Positions 1-9,996 of a stretch of DNA of 64,000 nucleotides are shown in pieces. Position 1 is the first letter of the stretch. Each line of letters begins with the position of its first letter. The notes below the pieces were generated by a model that saw only the letters and a program-made list of their open reading frames with translations, had not been told where the DNA came from and did no database searches. Source of the DNA: a beta proteobacterium L13 (GTDB lineage: Bacteria > Pseudomonadota > Gammaproteobacteria > Burkholderiales > Chromobacteriaceae); assembly GCA_000335715.1 (NCBI GenBank), contig AMYZ01000001.1, positions 1 to 64,000 on the forward strand, read 5' to 3'. Position numbers and translations under genes: made by a program.

Positions 1-75
1 TTCGGCTACGGACATGCCGGCTTCTGCTTCGCGCAGGAAGCCAATGATCTGTTCTTCGGTGAATCGTTTCTTCAT
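1..75 (-). mobile_element. IS3-family transposase OrfA, N-terminal fragment cut by the window edge
   Basis: The minus strand starts at an ATG (73-75) after an AAGGAGT ribosome binding site at 81-87 and reads MKKRFTEEQIIGFLREAEAG, the typical N-terminus of the helix-turn-helix OrfA of IS3-family (IS407-like) elements. The gene runs off the left edge, so intactness and the presence of OrfB cannot be judged. The element end must lie somewhere between about 90 and 220, but I could not locate a terminal repeat without the other end. Confidence 0.75.
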
Positions 76-223
76 GTCCAACTCCTTGTCATGGTGAATT
101 GGACGCTAAAGTCACGTGCTACTCAAGGTGGGGTGGACGTCGGCGGAAACAGACGCCTGCACACGCCCTTGCTGCACATTACCCGGCATCCGCCGCGGCC
201 CCGCCTGATGTACCTTCCCCTTA

Positions 224-239
224 CGGCCAACGTTGGCCG
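224..239. repeat. 16-bp perfect palindrome built from two half-overlapping copies of the abundant 10-mer
   Basis: CGGCCAACGTTGGCCG reads the same on both strands. Its right half begins a full GTTGGCCGCA copy (232-241); its left half is a one-base variant in the opposite orientation (ACGGCCAAC). It lies in the gap between the IS fragment and pssA and belongs to the window-wide repeat described separately. Confidence 0.8.
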
Positions 240-256
240 CAGCCTGCCGACGCCAA

Positions 257-284
257 CATAAAGCCCGCTTGCGCGGGCTTTATG
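257..284. terminator. Bidirectional hairpin terminator downstream of pssA
   Basis: A 12-bp perfect stem (CATAAAGCCCGC with GCGGGCTTTATG) closes a TTGC loop. It lies just past the pssA stop codon on the minus strand; the A-rich left arm gives a modest U-run on the minus transcript. Confidence 0.75.
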
Positions 285-297
285 CATTGGCTTCAGA

Positions 298-1644
298 TCA
301 GAGTAGCCGGTGGAATAGTTTGTCTAGCCGGAAGCGGTTTAGCCGGCTGAGTAGTTTCCTTACCTTTTCCGGATAGTGTTGCAATTTTTCCAGCTGCTGG
401 TAGTGGCTGACAATCCGGGTGTGTTGACGGATGTTGTCAAGCTCATGCGCGGTGATTGCGGCTAGCTGCCCTAGCGGGTCGTGCAGTAGCAGGCCATTTT
501 CCAGGTCCAGGCGGAAGGCGCGCGGATTCAGGTTGTTGCCGGTGATCAGCTGCAAATGCTGGTCTATCCACAAGCCTTTCAGGTGAAAGCTGTTGTCGTT
601 GTGTTGCCAAAGTCGAATGGTAAGCAGCCCTGCCTGGATGGCGCGCTGGTACTGTTTGGCAAAGCGGCGCAGGTTCATTTCATACAGGTAGGGCAGGCCG
701 CCAATGACCTTGAAAGGTTCACTGGGCGGGATGTAAAAGTCATTGGCGGTTTTGTCGCCAATAATGATTTCTACCTTTACCTGCCGTGCCAGGGCTTTAT
801 CTATGGCTTTGAGCAGCGGGCGTGGCAGGTTGAAATAGGGCGTGCAGATGCTGATTTGCTGCCGTGCGCTGTATAGCAGGTTTTCCAGTAGTTTATTGAA
901 CGGGTTGCTTTTACCGACGCCACAGACGGGGAAAACTTGCAGCCCGTTCTGGCCAATATCGTTTGGTGCAATGGTATAGCGGGTTTGCGCCAGAGTTTTA
1001 CGCAGCTGCCTTGTGGCACGGTTCTGGCTGGCTTTGTCCTGGGTAATGGGCTGATCAAGACGCATGACTGCCGGGTTGGCCGCGAGGGTGTTGAGCATAT
1101 AGCCTGACAGTACGTCGGCTAATGTGGCACTGCTGACCAGGTGATAGCGGTCAAAGCGGTATTTGTCTCCCACATGCAGGTAGACATTGTTCAGGCTGGC
1201 TCCGCTATACAGCACGGTGTCGTCGATGACATAGCCCTTGAGGTGCATCACACCAAAAAGCTCGCGTGTTTGTACGGGTACGCCGTAGATGGACAAGTTG
1301 TCTTGTGGCTGTGCCTGGGCGCAGCGGCGGTACCAGCCGGCATTGCCTTCTTGCTTGCCATGGCCAATAAGGCCGCGGCGAGCCCGGTGCGCATCGACAA
1401 ATAGCTTTATATCGAGTGCAGGGTTGGCCGCAGCCGCTGCATACAGGGCGTCAAGAATAAGTTTGCCGCCTTGGTCTTCTTGCAGGTAGAGCGCGCAGAG
1501 GTAAATGCGGTGGCGTGCCTGGCGAATCATGCCGAGTAACTGCTCGCGATAGTCGGCGGCGCTGTGCAGTATGGTGACAGCATCCGGACGCAAAGTAATG
1601 CCAGGCAGGGATCGCAGTGGATCGGTTGGCGAAAAAAACAGCAT
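298..1644 (-). CDS. pssA: CDP-diacylglycerol--serine O-phosphatidyltransferase (PLD-type phosphatidylserine synthase)
   Basis: A 448-residue protein, close to the 451 residues of E. coli PssA. It has the two phospholipase D HKD motifs of this family: HLKGYVIDD near residue 134 and HLKGLWIDQ near residue 355. The family makes phosphatidylserine from CDP-diacylglycerol and serine at the cytoplasmic face of the inner membrane, the committed step to phosphatidylethanolamine. There is no signal peptide or membrane helix, as expected for the ribosome- and membrane-associated gammaproteobacterial type. The start is the ATG at 1642-1644. The gene stands alone, with a hairpin terminator after it and polyamine genes upstream that are not obviously related. 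Confidence 0.93.
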   Translation of the reverse strand: MLFFSPTDPLRSLPGITLRPDAVTILHSAADYREQLLGMIRQARHRIYLCALYLQEDQGGKLILDALYAAAAANPALDIKLFVDAHRARRGLIGHGKQEGNAGWYRRCAQAQPQDNLSIYGVPVQTRELFGVMHLKGYVIDDTVLYSGASLNNVYLHVGDKYRFDRYHLVSSATLADVLSGYMLNTLAANPAVMRLDQPITQDKASQNRATRQLRKTLAQTRYTIAPNDIGQNGLQVFPVCGVGKSNPFNKLLENLLYSARQQISICTPYFNLPRPLLKAIDKALARQVKVEIIIGDKTANDFYIPPSEPFKVIGGLPYLYEMNLRRFAKQYQRAIQAGLLTIRLWQHNDNSFHLKGLWIDQHLQLITGNNLNPRAFRLDLENGLLLHDPLGQLAAITAHELDNIRQHTRIVSHYQQLEKLQHYPEKVRKLLSRLNRFRLDKLFHRLL

Positions 1645-1760
1645 GAGGCGTGTGTGTGCGTATTAATGCGATTAACGCATCCTACCATCAGTGCCGTAAA
1701 AGTGGATTGGTTTTACATGCAGGGCTGCACTATTGCAGGGCTGTTCTTTAAAGGCAAGTA

Positions 1761-1790
1761 AAAGCCCCTGGGCATGGGCGCAGGGGCTTT
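1761..1790 (-). terminator. Rho-independent terminator after the polyamine-binding protein gene
   Basis: AAAGCCCCTG pairs with CAGGGGCTTT around a 10-nt loop. On the minus strand the stem is followed by TACTT. It sits 20 nt past the stop codon at 1811. Confidence 0.75.
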
Positions 1791-1810
1791 GGCTGAAGCG
1801 TGGATCGTGC

Positions 1811-2908
1811 TTATTTGCCGGTTTTGAACTCTTGCCACAGGCGGGTGGTCAGGCGCTGGATTTTGGCATCCATGGTCGGCATCACAAAGCTCTTTGCCAC
1901 AATGTCTTTGCTCGGGAAGATGGACGGGTTGGCCAAGTGTTTCTTGTCGATGAACTGGCGTGCCGCCAGGCTACCCGGTGCATAGGTCACTGTATTGGCA
2001 TTGGCGGCCGAGACTTTTGGATCCAGCACGTAGTTGATGTAGGTGAGTGCGTTATCGACGTTTTTGGCGTCTTTCGGGATCACCATGCTGTCGATCCAGA
2101 TGCCTACGCCAGTTTTGGGTACCAGTGGTTGTACTTTTACGCCGTTTTTGGCTTCCTCGGCACGGGTCTTGGCGATATTCAGGTCACCGCCGTAGCCCAG
2201 TACCAGGCACAGGGAACCGCCAGACAGTTCGTTGATATAGCCGGAAGAAGAGAAGCGGGTAATGTGCGGACGCAACGGTTTCAGTAGCGCGGCGGCAGCT
2301 TTGTAGTCGGCTTCGTTGGTGCTGGCCGGGTTTTTACCCATGTAGTGTAGTACTACCGGGAAGACTTCAGCCGCAGAGTCCAGCATGCTGACACCGCAGC
2401 TTTTCAGCTTGGACACGTTCTCGGCTTTGAACAGCAGATCCCACTCGTTGGCCGGCAATTTGCCGCCCAGCACCTTGTTTACCTTGTCGCTATTGATACC
2501 AATGGTATTCATGCCCCAGAAGTAGGGGATGGCAAACTGGTTACCCGGGTCGAACTGGGTCATGAGCTTCATCAGCTCCGGGTCCAGGTCTTTGTAATTC
2601 GGGATTTTGGCCTTGTTTACCGGCTGGTACAGGCCCGCCTGGATTTGCTTTGCCAGGAAAGTATTGGATGGGTGAACCAGATCGTAGCCAGACTTGCCGG
2701 TCAGCATCTTGGCTTGCAGGATCTCGTTGCTGTCGTAGACGTCGTAACGAACCTTGATGCCGGTGGCTTTCTGGAAGTTTGGTAGCGTGGATTCGGCAAT
2801 GTAGTCTGACCAGTTGTAAACATTCAGCTCTTTGCCTGCGGCGAAGGCGCTGCCAGAGGCTGCAGTCAGGGCCAGGCCGATAGCCAGGGTCAGGGTCGAT
2901 TTCTTCAT
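1811..2908 (-). CDS. potF: Periplasmic polyamine (putrescine/spermidine) ABC transporter substrate-binding protein
   Basis: A 365-residue protein with a clear Sec signal peptide (about residues 1-23, ending SGSAFA-A) followed by LNVYNWSDYI, the hallmark N-terminus of the PotD/PotF family. Later signatures include SGYDLVHPS and YFWGMNTIGI. The mature protein would bind putrescine or spermidine in the periplasm and deliver it to a PotGHI-type permease. No permease or ATPase gene adjoins it, so it must work with a transporter encoded elsewhere. A good AGGAGAA ribosome binding site precedes the ATG. PotF (putrescine) is preferred over PotD because a glutamate-putrescine ligase-like gene lies just upstream, but the specificity is an inference. 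Confidence 0.88.
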   Translation of the reverse strand: MKKSTLTLAIGLALTAASGSAFAAGKELNVYNWSDYIAESTLPNFQKATGIKVRYDVYDSNEILQAKMLTGKSGYDLVHPSNTFLAKQIQAGLYQPVNKAKIPNYKDLDPELMKLMTQFDPGNQFAIPYFWGMNTIGINSDKVNKVLGGKLPANEWDLLFKAENVSKLKSCGVSMLDSAAEVFPVVLHYMGKNPASTNEADYKAAAALLKPLRPHITRFSSSGYINELSGGSLCLVLGYGGDLNIAKTRAEEAKNGVKVQPLVPKTGVGIWIDSMVIPKDAKNVDNALTYINYVLDPKVSAANANTVTYAPGSLAARQFIDKKHLANPSIFPSKDIVAKSFVMPTMDAKIQRLTTRLWQEFKTGK

Positions 2909-3039
2909 CAGGTTCTCCTTGCAGTTAATCTGCTTATTTCATCATTACGGCCTGGTTGTCGCCGCTGTGTCAATTAGAAACCGGTGCGGGAAAATGCTCA
3001 ACTGCTCCCTTGAACCAGCTGCATTGTAGCGCGTGGTTT

Positions 3040-4329
3040 TCAGGCTTGGTGAGCTAAATATTGCCATTCCCAAGCGGTAACTTGCTGCTGGAAATGCTGC
3101 TGCTCTACTTGTTTTAGCGCCAGAAAAGTGCGGGCGAAATCCGGCCCCAGAACATCATGCAGCACAGGGGCCCGTGCGAATGCCTGCATGGCGGTTTGTT
3201 GCGAGTCAGGCAAAGTGGCCGCTTGCTGATAGGCGCTATCCGAGCGGGGGCGGCTTGCTTCGCAGGCTTGCTCCATGCCAAGCAAACCGCAGGCCAGTGT
3301 TGCTGCCAGAGCCAGATAAGGGTTGGCATCAATGCCGGGCAGGCGGTTTTCTACGCGTCGTGCCTGCGGTTGGCAAACCGGTACGCGCAGGCCGCAGCTG
3401 CGGTTGTCGTAACCCCACTCTACATTGATCGGCGCAGCGCTATGGGCGCAGAGGCGGCGGTAGGCATTGGGGTTGGCCGCAAACAGCAGCATGGCTTGCG
3501 GTAAATAGCGTTGCAGGCCGCCGATGTAGTGATGAAAGCGTGGGTGTTCGCTGCCATCCGCTTGCGAGAAAGCATTATTGCCCTGGCTATCCAGCAGGCT
3601 TTGGTGAATATGCATGGCACTGCCCGGTTGGCCGGGGAAGGGTTTGGCCATGAAGCAGGCTTGCAGGCCGTGCTGGCTGGCCAGCTGGCGCAGCGTGCGT
3701 TTAAGCAGGAATACCTGGTCTGCCAGCGCCAGTGCCGGGCCGTGTTGCAGGTTGAGTTCGTACTGGCCGTTGCCAACTTCGTGCAGCAGGGTGTCGGTGG
3801 CAATGCCTTGCTGGTGGCAAGCCTGTTCCAGCGCGGCAAAAAATGGCTCGTATCGGGCGCTGTGGTCTACCGCGTAGGCGGGCCCGACGCTTTCGTGTGG
3901 CCGGCCTTGTGCATCCAGCAGGTAAAACTCGATTTCTGGTGCCACCACTGGTGTGAAGCCCAGCGCCTCAAAGCGTGCCAGCACACGCTTCAGCACGCTG
4001 CGCGGCGCCGTTTCCAGTAGCTGGCCGCTATCGCTGTAGCAATCGTGGATAAGCTGGGCAATGCGGCGGCCCGGCCCCGGTTTGACGCTGAGTGTGGCCA
4101 AGTCGGGTTGCAAGCGCAGGTCCGGGTCGTTATCGGGAACCAGCTGCTGTTGCGGGTCGCCCATCCAGCTCTGTATCAGGCTGACTTGGGGAAAGCGCAG
4201 TTCGCCTTCCGCCGGGTAATGCGTAACGGGTACCAGCTTGCCACGTGCCTGGGCATTCAGGTCGGGGATGAGGCATTCGATATGGGTAATGGCGTGCTCA
4301 CGCAGCCAGTGCAGCAGGGTCGTCATCAT
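3040..4329 (-). CDS. puuA: Glutamine synthetase family protein, probable gamma-glutamylputrescine synthetase
   Basis: A roughly 429-residue class I-type glutamine synthetase fold. The N-terminal stretch ECLIPDLNAQARGKLVP and the ATP and metal signatures PEIEFYLLD, GNGQYELNL and AMHIHQSL match the PuuA/YcjK branch rather than GlnA. PuuA ligates glutamate to putrescine using ATP, opening polyamine catabolism. I start at 4329 (MMTTLLHWLRE) because family alignment normally begins there; the frame stays open upstream to 4425, but those 32 residues look non-conserved. No strong ribosome binding site decides the start. It lies next to the potF-like gene on the same strand, 131 bp upstream, which fits a polyamine uptake and use pair. 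Confidence 0.82.
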   Translation of the reverse strand: MMTTLLHWLREHAITHIECLIPDLNAQARGKLVPVTHYPAEGELRFPQVSLIQSWMGDPQQQLVPDNDPDLRLQPDLATLSVKPGPGRRIAQLIHDCYSDSGQLLETAPRSVLKRVLARFEALGFTPVVAPEIEFYLLDAQGRPHESVGPAYAVDHSARYEPFFAALEQACHQQGIATDTLLHEVGNGQYELNLQHGPALALADQVFLLKRTLRQLASQHGLQACFMAKPFPGQPGSAMHIHQSLLDSQGNNAFSQADGSEHPRFHHYIGGLQRYLPQAMLLFAANPNAYRRLCAHSAAPINVEWGYDNRSCGLRVPVCQPQARRVENRLPGIDANPYLALAATLACGLLGMEQACEASRPRSDSAYQQAATLPDSQQTAMQAFARAPVLHDVLGPDFARTFLALKQVEQQHFQQQVTAWEWQYLAHQA

Positions 4330-4651
4330 GAGGTGTCCGTAAGGGGTTGGCAGGGTCGCGTGCAGGTGCGGCGGCAGCATTGCCGGCGGCGCTGAGCGGT
4401 TGCTCGAAAACCCCCAGGGACACATTGCAAGGAATGCGCAGGGTGCACAAAGTAAGGGTGTGACGCATGTCGCAGCCTTGCAAAGATTGGATGTTTATTT
4501 TTTTATTCGATATTGTGGCTATTCGTCAATTATATTTAACGAACAGTGGATGATTGCGGCGCCCATGTGACGCGGCAGCCACGGTAGCGCGTGGCGTGCG
4601 CGGCCGAAATGTGCAAAAATCGAGCCAACTAACGATATTGCAGGTTTTTCC
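4330..4651. promoter_or_regulatory. Intergenic region between divergent puuA and rppH, with an AT-rich core
   Basis: About 320 bp. The stretch 4490-4545 is markedly AT-rich for this window (TTTATTTTTTTATTC and TTATATTTAA) and probably carries the divergent promoters. I see no convincing operator palindrome or RNA gene in it. Confidence 0.4.
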
Positions 4652-5191
4652 ATGCTGGACCGGGACGGATACCGCCCCAATGTCGGAATCATCCTCATCA
4701 ATGGCAAGCATGAGGTGTTCTGGGGCAAGCGGGTGCGCGAGCACTCGTGGCAGTTTCCGCAAGGAGGCATCAAACCTGGCGAAAGCCCTGAAGCCGCGAT
4801 GTATCGCGAGCTGCTGGAAGAAGTGGGCTTGCTGCCACAACACGTCAAGATACTGGGTCGCACCCGCGACTGGCTGCGCTACGATGTGCCCACCAACTGG
4901 GTACGCCGCGAGTGGCGCGGTAGCTATCGCGGGCAAAAGCAGATCTGGTTCTTGCTGAAGCTGGTAGGCCGGGATTGCGATGTATGCCTTCGTGCAACCA
5001 ATCACCCTGAGTTTGACGGCTGGCGCTGGAATGACTACTGGGCGCCGGTTGATGCGGTGATCGAATTCAAGAAAGACGTCTACGAGCGGGCGCTCACCGA
5101 GCTGACCCGTTTCCTGAAAGGGATCGAAAGCCGTGGTGACTATCTGGCGCGTATTGCGCAGGGTACAGCCGGGCAGCCAGACGAGGGCTAA
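4652..5191 (+). CDS. rppH: RNA pyrophosphohydrolase RppH (Nudix hydrolase)
   Basis: A 179-residue protein beginning [19 protein letters not shown], the characteristic RppH/NudH N-terminus, with the complete Nudix box starting [12 protein letters not shown] and containing RELLEEVGL (about residues 38-60). RppH removes pyrophosphate from 5'-triphosphate mRNA ends and so triggers RNase E decay. The length fits the usual 160-180 residues. It is the first gene of a tight plus-strand run: the next start codon follows its stop by 3 nt. Confidence 0.96.
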   Translation: MLDRDGYRPNVGIILINGKHEVFWGKRVREHSWQFPQGGIKPGESPEAAMYRELLEEVGLLPQHVKILGRTRDWLRYDVPTNWVRREWRGSYRGQKQIWFLLKLVGRDCDVCLRATNHPEFDGWRWNDYWAPVDAVIEFKKDVYERALTELTRFLKGIESRGDYLARIAQGTAGQPDEG

Positions 5192-5194
5192 GGC

Positions 5195-5821
5195 TTGACG
5201 ACACAACATTTGCCACGGCCACGCACTGCTTTTGCAGGCGTGGCCGTTGTTGCTGCCTGGTCTGCCTGGCAGCCTGCGGACATTGCCACCTGGTGGATGG
5301 AGGCCATACCGGCGCTAGTCGGCCTGCCATTGGCGTGGTTGTGCTGGGGCCGCTATCCGTGGACCAGGTTGGCCGCATGGGCCATGGCGCTGCACGCGGT
5401 GATTCTGCTGGTGGGCGCGCATTACACCTACGCGCTGACGCCACTGGGCTTTTGGTTGCAAGAGGCGTTTGACTTTAGCCGCAACCATTACGACCGCATC
5501 GGCCACCTGGCACAGGGTTTCTTTCCCGCCATTCTGGCGCGCGAGGTGATTCACCGCGCTACCCGCCTGCAGGGGCGCTGGCTAGCATTTCTGGCCACTT
5601 GCTTCTGCCTGGCCTTCTCGGCATTTTACGAATTGATCGAATGGTGGGCCGCGCTGGCGCTAGGGGCGGGTGCCGACGCCTTTCTGGCCACTCAGGGCGA
5701 CCCGTGGGACACCCAGTGGGATATGTTCCTGGCGCTCTGCGGTGCCATTCTGGCGCAGCTGCTTCTGGCAGCGCGTCACAATCAACAACTCGCGGCGCTG
5801 CTGCGCCGTGCACCACACTGA
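5195..5821 (+). CDS. DUF2238 (YjdF-like) inner membrane protein
   Basis: A 208-residue, Trp-rich polytopic membrane protein with about five or six hydrophobic segments. The motifs NHYDRIGHLAQGF, AFYELIEWW and GDPWDTQWDM are the conserved blocks of DUF2238; E. coli YjdF is the same length. The function is not established. It starts with TTG three bases after the rppH stop, so translational coupling is likely, and its stop lies 7 nt before the parE start. Confidence 0.88.
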   Translation: MTTQHLPRPRTAFAGVAVVAAWSAWQPADIATWWMEAIPALVGLPLAWLCWGRYPWTRLAAWAMALHAVILLVGAHYTYALTPLGFWLQEAFDFSRNHYDRIGHLAQGFFPAILAREVIHRATRLQGRWLAFLATCFCLAFSAFYELIEWWAALALGAGADAFLATQGDPWDTQWDMFLALCGAILAQLLLAARHNQQLAALLRRAPH

Positions 5822-5828
5822 CAGACAC

Positions 5829-7796
<1,968 letters not shown>

Positions 7797-7817
7797 CCCG
7801 CGTGCTTAAACGCAGCT

Positions 7818-7860
7818 AGCAAGTTGGCCGCATCCCGCACCGGGTTGCGGCCAACTTGCT
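7818..7860 (+). terminator. Terminator-like 15-bp hairpin made of two inverted copies of the dispersed 10-mer
   Basis: AGCAAGTTGGCCGCA (7818-7832) pairs perfectly with TGCGGCCAACTTGCT (7846-7860) around a 13-nt loop, 21 nt after the parE stop and followed by TTT/GGGG. Both arms contain the full GTTGGCCGCA repeat. This matches how inverted uptake sequences serve as terminators in Neisseria. Confidence 0.8.
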
Positions 7861-7944
7861 TTGGGGAACCGGCTGTTTGCGCCAAGGCAAAGTAGCCGCC
7901 GCATCTGGTACTACAATGGTCTTATCCATAAACAGGAGGCCAGC

Positions 7945-9153
7945 ATGGCGCGTTTACTTTATCTGCAGTCCGGCGGCCCTACCGCCGTGCTGAATGGCTC
8001 GGCGCAAGGTGTCATTGAAACGGCCCGTGCACAAGGTGTGCCGGTGTGTGCGGCGGCCAACGGCCTGGCGGGTTTGCTGGCAGGCGAGCTATACGACTGC
8101 AGCCGCGCGCCGGCCGACAGCATCCGGCGCCTGGGCTGGTTACCCGGGGCCAGTTTCGGCACCAGCCGCCACGTGCTGGCTGCCTACGACGAGGTGCCAG
8201 AGCAATGGGCAAGGCTGGCCGAGGTCTTGCGGCGCTTCGAGATTGGCTACGTACTGCTCAATGGCGGTAACGGCTCGATGGAAACCGCCTTGCGCCTTGG
8301 CGAGCTGGCCCAGCGTTTTGACTTGCCGCTGTTGGCGCTAGGCGTACCCAAAACCATCGATAACGACCTGGAGGGCACCGACTTCAGCCCCGGCTTTCCC
8401 TCCGCTGCCAAATATCTGGCCAGCAGCCTGCGTGAGGTGATGCACGATATGCGCAGCATGGGGCGCGGCCGCGTGTTCATCATGGAAACCATGGGCCGGC
8501 ACGTAGGATGGTTGGCCGCAGCCTGCAGCCTGGCAGCCGGTGCGGGCGAGCCCGCCCCGCTGGTGTTGCTGCCCGAGGTGGCGTTTGACGAAGCACGTGT
8601 GTTGCAGGCGGTGCAACAAAGGCTGCTGCAAGACGGCTATTGCGCTATTGCGGTAGCCGAGGGTTTGCGGCAGGCCGACGGCCGTTTTGTGGCGCAAATG
8701 CACGCAGATACCGTTTATGGCCACGAACAGCTGGGTGGTGCCGGCACCTGGCTGGCGCAGCGCCTACAGCAAACGCTGGGTGTCCACGCCCACGTGGCAC
8801 TGGTGGACTGCCAGCAGCGCGCCGCCATGCACCTGGCGTCGGCCACCGACGCACGCCTGGCGTACGAAGCCGGTGCCGCCTGCGTACATTGGGCGCTGGC
8901 CGGGCAGGGCGGGGTGATGGCTGGCCTGCAGCGCCAGGATGATGGCTGGCAGGCGGTGCCGGTACCGCTGGCGCAAGTGGCCGGGCTGGAGCGCACGGTG
9001 CCGGCGCACTTCATTGCGGATGATGGCTTGTCGATGACCGCGGCGTTTACCCGCTATTTGCAGCCATTATTGCAGGGTGAAGTTGCCATTCCGTATATCG
9101 ATGGCTTGCCGGATTATCGGGCGTTGGCCTGGCCGCGGCTGGTTTTGTCCTAG
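7945..9153 (+). CDS. 6-phosphofructokinase family protein, probably pyrophosphate-dependent
   Basis: A 402-residue phosphofructokinase fold with GGPTAVLN at the N-terminus, PKTIDNDLEGTD near residue 135 and FIMETMGRHVGWLA near residue 170. The PKTIDND form (Lys in place of Gly) is typical of enzymes that use pyrophosphate instead of ATP to phosphorylate fructose 6-phosphate. The phosphoryl-donor loop reads GGNGS rather than GGDGS or GGDDS, so the usual first Asp is Asn, which is unusual. The start has an excellent AGGAGG ribosome binding site 6 nt ahead. The stop overlaps the convergent lipoprotein gene by a few bases. Confidence 0.85.
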   Translation: MARLLYLQSGGPTAVLNGSAQGVIETARAQGVPVCAAANGLAGLLAGELYDCSRAPADSIRRLGWLPGASFGTSRHVLAAYDEVPEQWARLAEVLRRFEIGYVLLNGGNGSMETALRLGELAQRFDLPLLALGVPKTIDNDLEGTDFSPGFPSAAKYLASSLREVMHDMRSMGRGRVFIMETMGRHVGWLAAACSLAAGAGEPAPLVLLPEVAFDEARVLQAVQQRLLQDGYCAIAVAEGLRQADGRFVAQMHADTVYGHEQLGGAGTWLAQRLQQTLGVHAHVALVDCQQRAAMHLASATDARLAYEAGAACVHWALAGQGGVMAGLQRQDDGWQAVPVPLAQVAGLERTVPAHFIADDGLSMTAAFTRYLQPLLQGEVAIPYIDGLPDYRALAWPRLVLS

Positions 9154-9902
9154 TCGGAAAACTTGCAGCCGCACAAGATTTCATCGGTGGGTGGGGGTGG
9201 GGCACTGCAAAAACTGGCTTTGAAAAACTTGGGGTAGGTGATGGTTTCTTCTGGTACCCAGCGGTTAGCAATAAACTGGAGATCATGAATGCCAAAGCGT
9301 TGCATATCCTCCGGGCTGTAATAAAACCCCGGAGCCTGGGGGTAGGCCTTGATCCATTCTGGTTGTTGGCCACATACGGTTATCAGCTGGCTGACACCGA
9401 TGCGCTCAAAGAACGCTTTTTCATTGATGACCCACTGTCTGATATCTTCCCGTGCACGGTCTTGCTGAGCAGGATTGTGCTTCCACTTTGCCTTGATAAG
9501 CGCCTCCCAGTCGGGCTGCAGGGCCCCGCCGTGCCATAGCAGGGCATCGCGTTCGCCCAAATACTTGTTACGTGCGGCAGGAAAGACATAGTTGGCACAT
9601 GAGGACATGCACGCACCATCTACCCGTATGTCCAGCTGTTTGTCGTGAATGAAATCCCCCAGCGCCATACCTAGGTTGCTGCTTCCGCCATGGCTATTGA
9701 TCACCAAGCGGGTTGGTTTAACAGTAGCTTGCGCGTAAATAGTCTGGACTTGTGCGATTGCGCTTGCATCCAACTCACCGTTGTAGACAATGTCACTACC
9801 ATTTGGGGAGAGCGTGACGATCGGCTTGTTGCTGCGCATGCTGGCGCAGCCAGCAAGGGCGACGAGTAGCAGGCCGCACATGATGCGTTGCAGAGTATTC
9901 AT
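9150..9902 (-). CDS. Putative lipoprotein with a ClpP/crotonase-like fold
   Basis: A 250-residue protein with a lipoprotein signal peptide (lipobox LAGC, Cys near residue 19). The segment VINSHGGSSNLGMALGDFI followed about 25 residues later by ACMSSCANYVFPAA resembles the GGS...SxxA layout of ClpP/SppA-like serine hydrolases, with the Ser in the CMSSC segment as a possible nucleophile. The C-terminus is Cys- and Pro-rich. The product should be membrane-anchored in the periplasm; the substrate is unknown. AAGGGAAAA precedes the ATG. The clan assignment is my inference and the gene itself is clear. Confidence 0.7.
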   Translation of the reverse strand: MNTLQRIMCGLLLVALAGCASMRSNKPIVTLSPNGSDIVYNGELDASAIAQVQTIYAQATVKPTRLVINSHGGSSNLGMALGDFIHDKQLDIRVDGACMSSCANYVFPAARNKYLGERDALLWHGGALQPDWEALIKAKWKHNPAQQDRAREDIRQWVINEKAFFERIGVSQLITVCGQQPEWIKAYPQAPGFYYSPEDMQRFGIHDLQFIANRWVPEETITYPKFFKASFCSAPPPPTDEILCGCKFSD

Positions 9903-9996
9903 GGCTTTTCCCTTGCTGAATTTATGAAATTGGAATTGTCGTGATGTGCTTTTATCGCTGTCAACCGGTAATCCAGAAACAGGCTATGCCATCCTG

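Noticed and set aside
4330-4425. N-terminal extension of the puuA-like protein
   Set aside because: The 32 extra residues look unconserved and Pro-rich; the family starts at the MMTTLLHWL segment.
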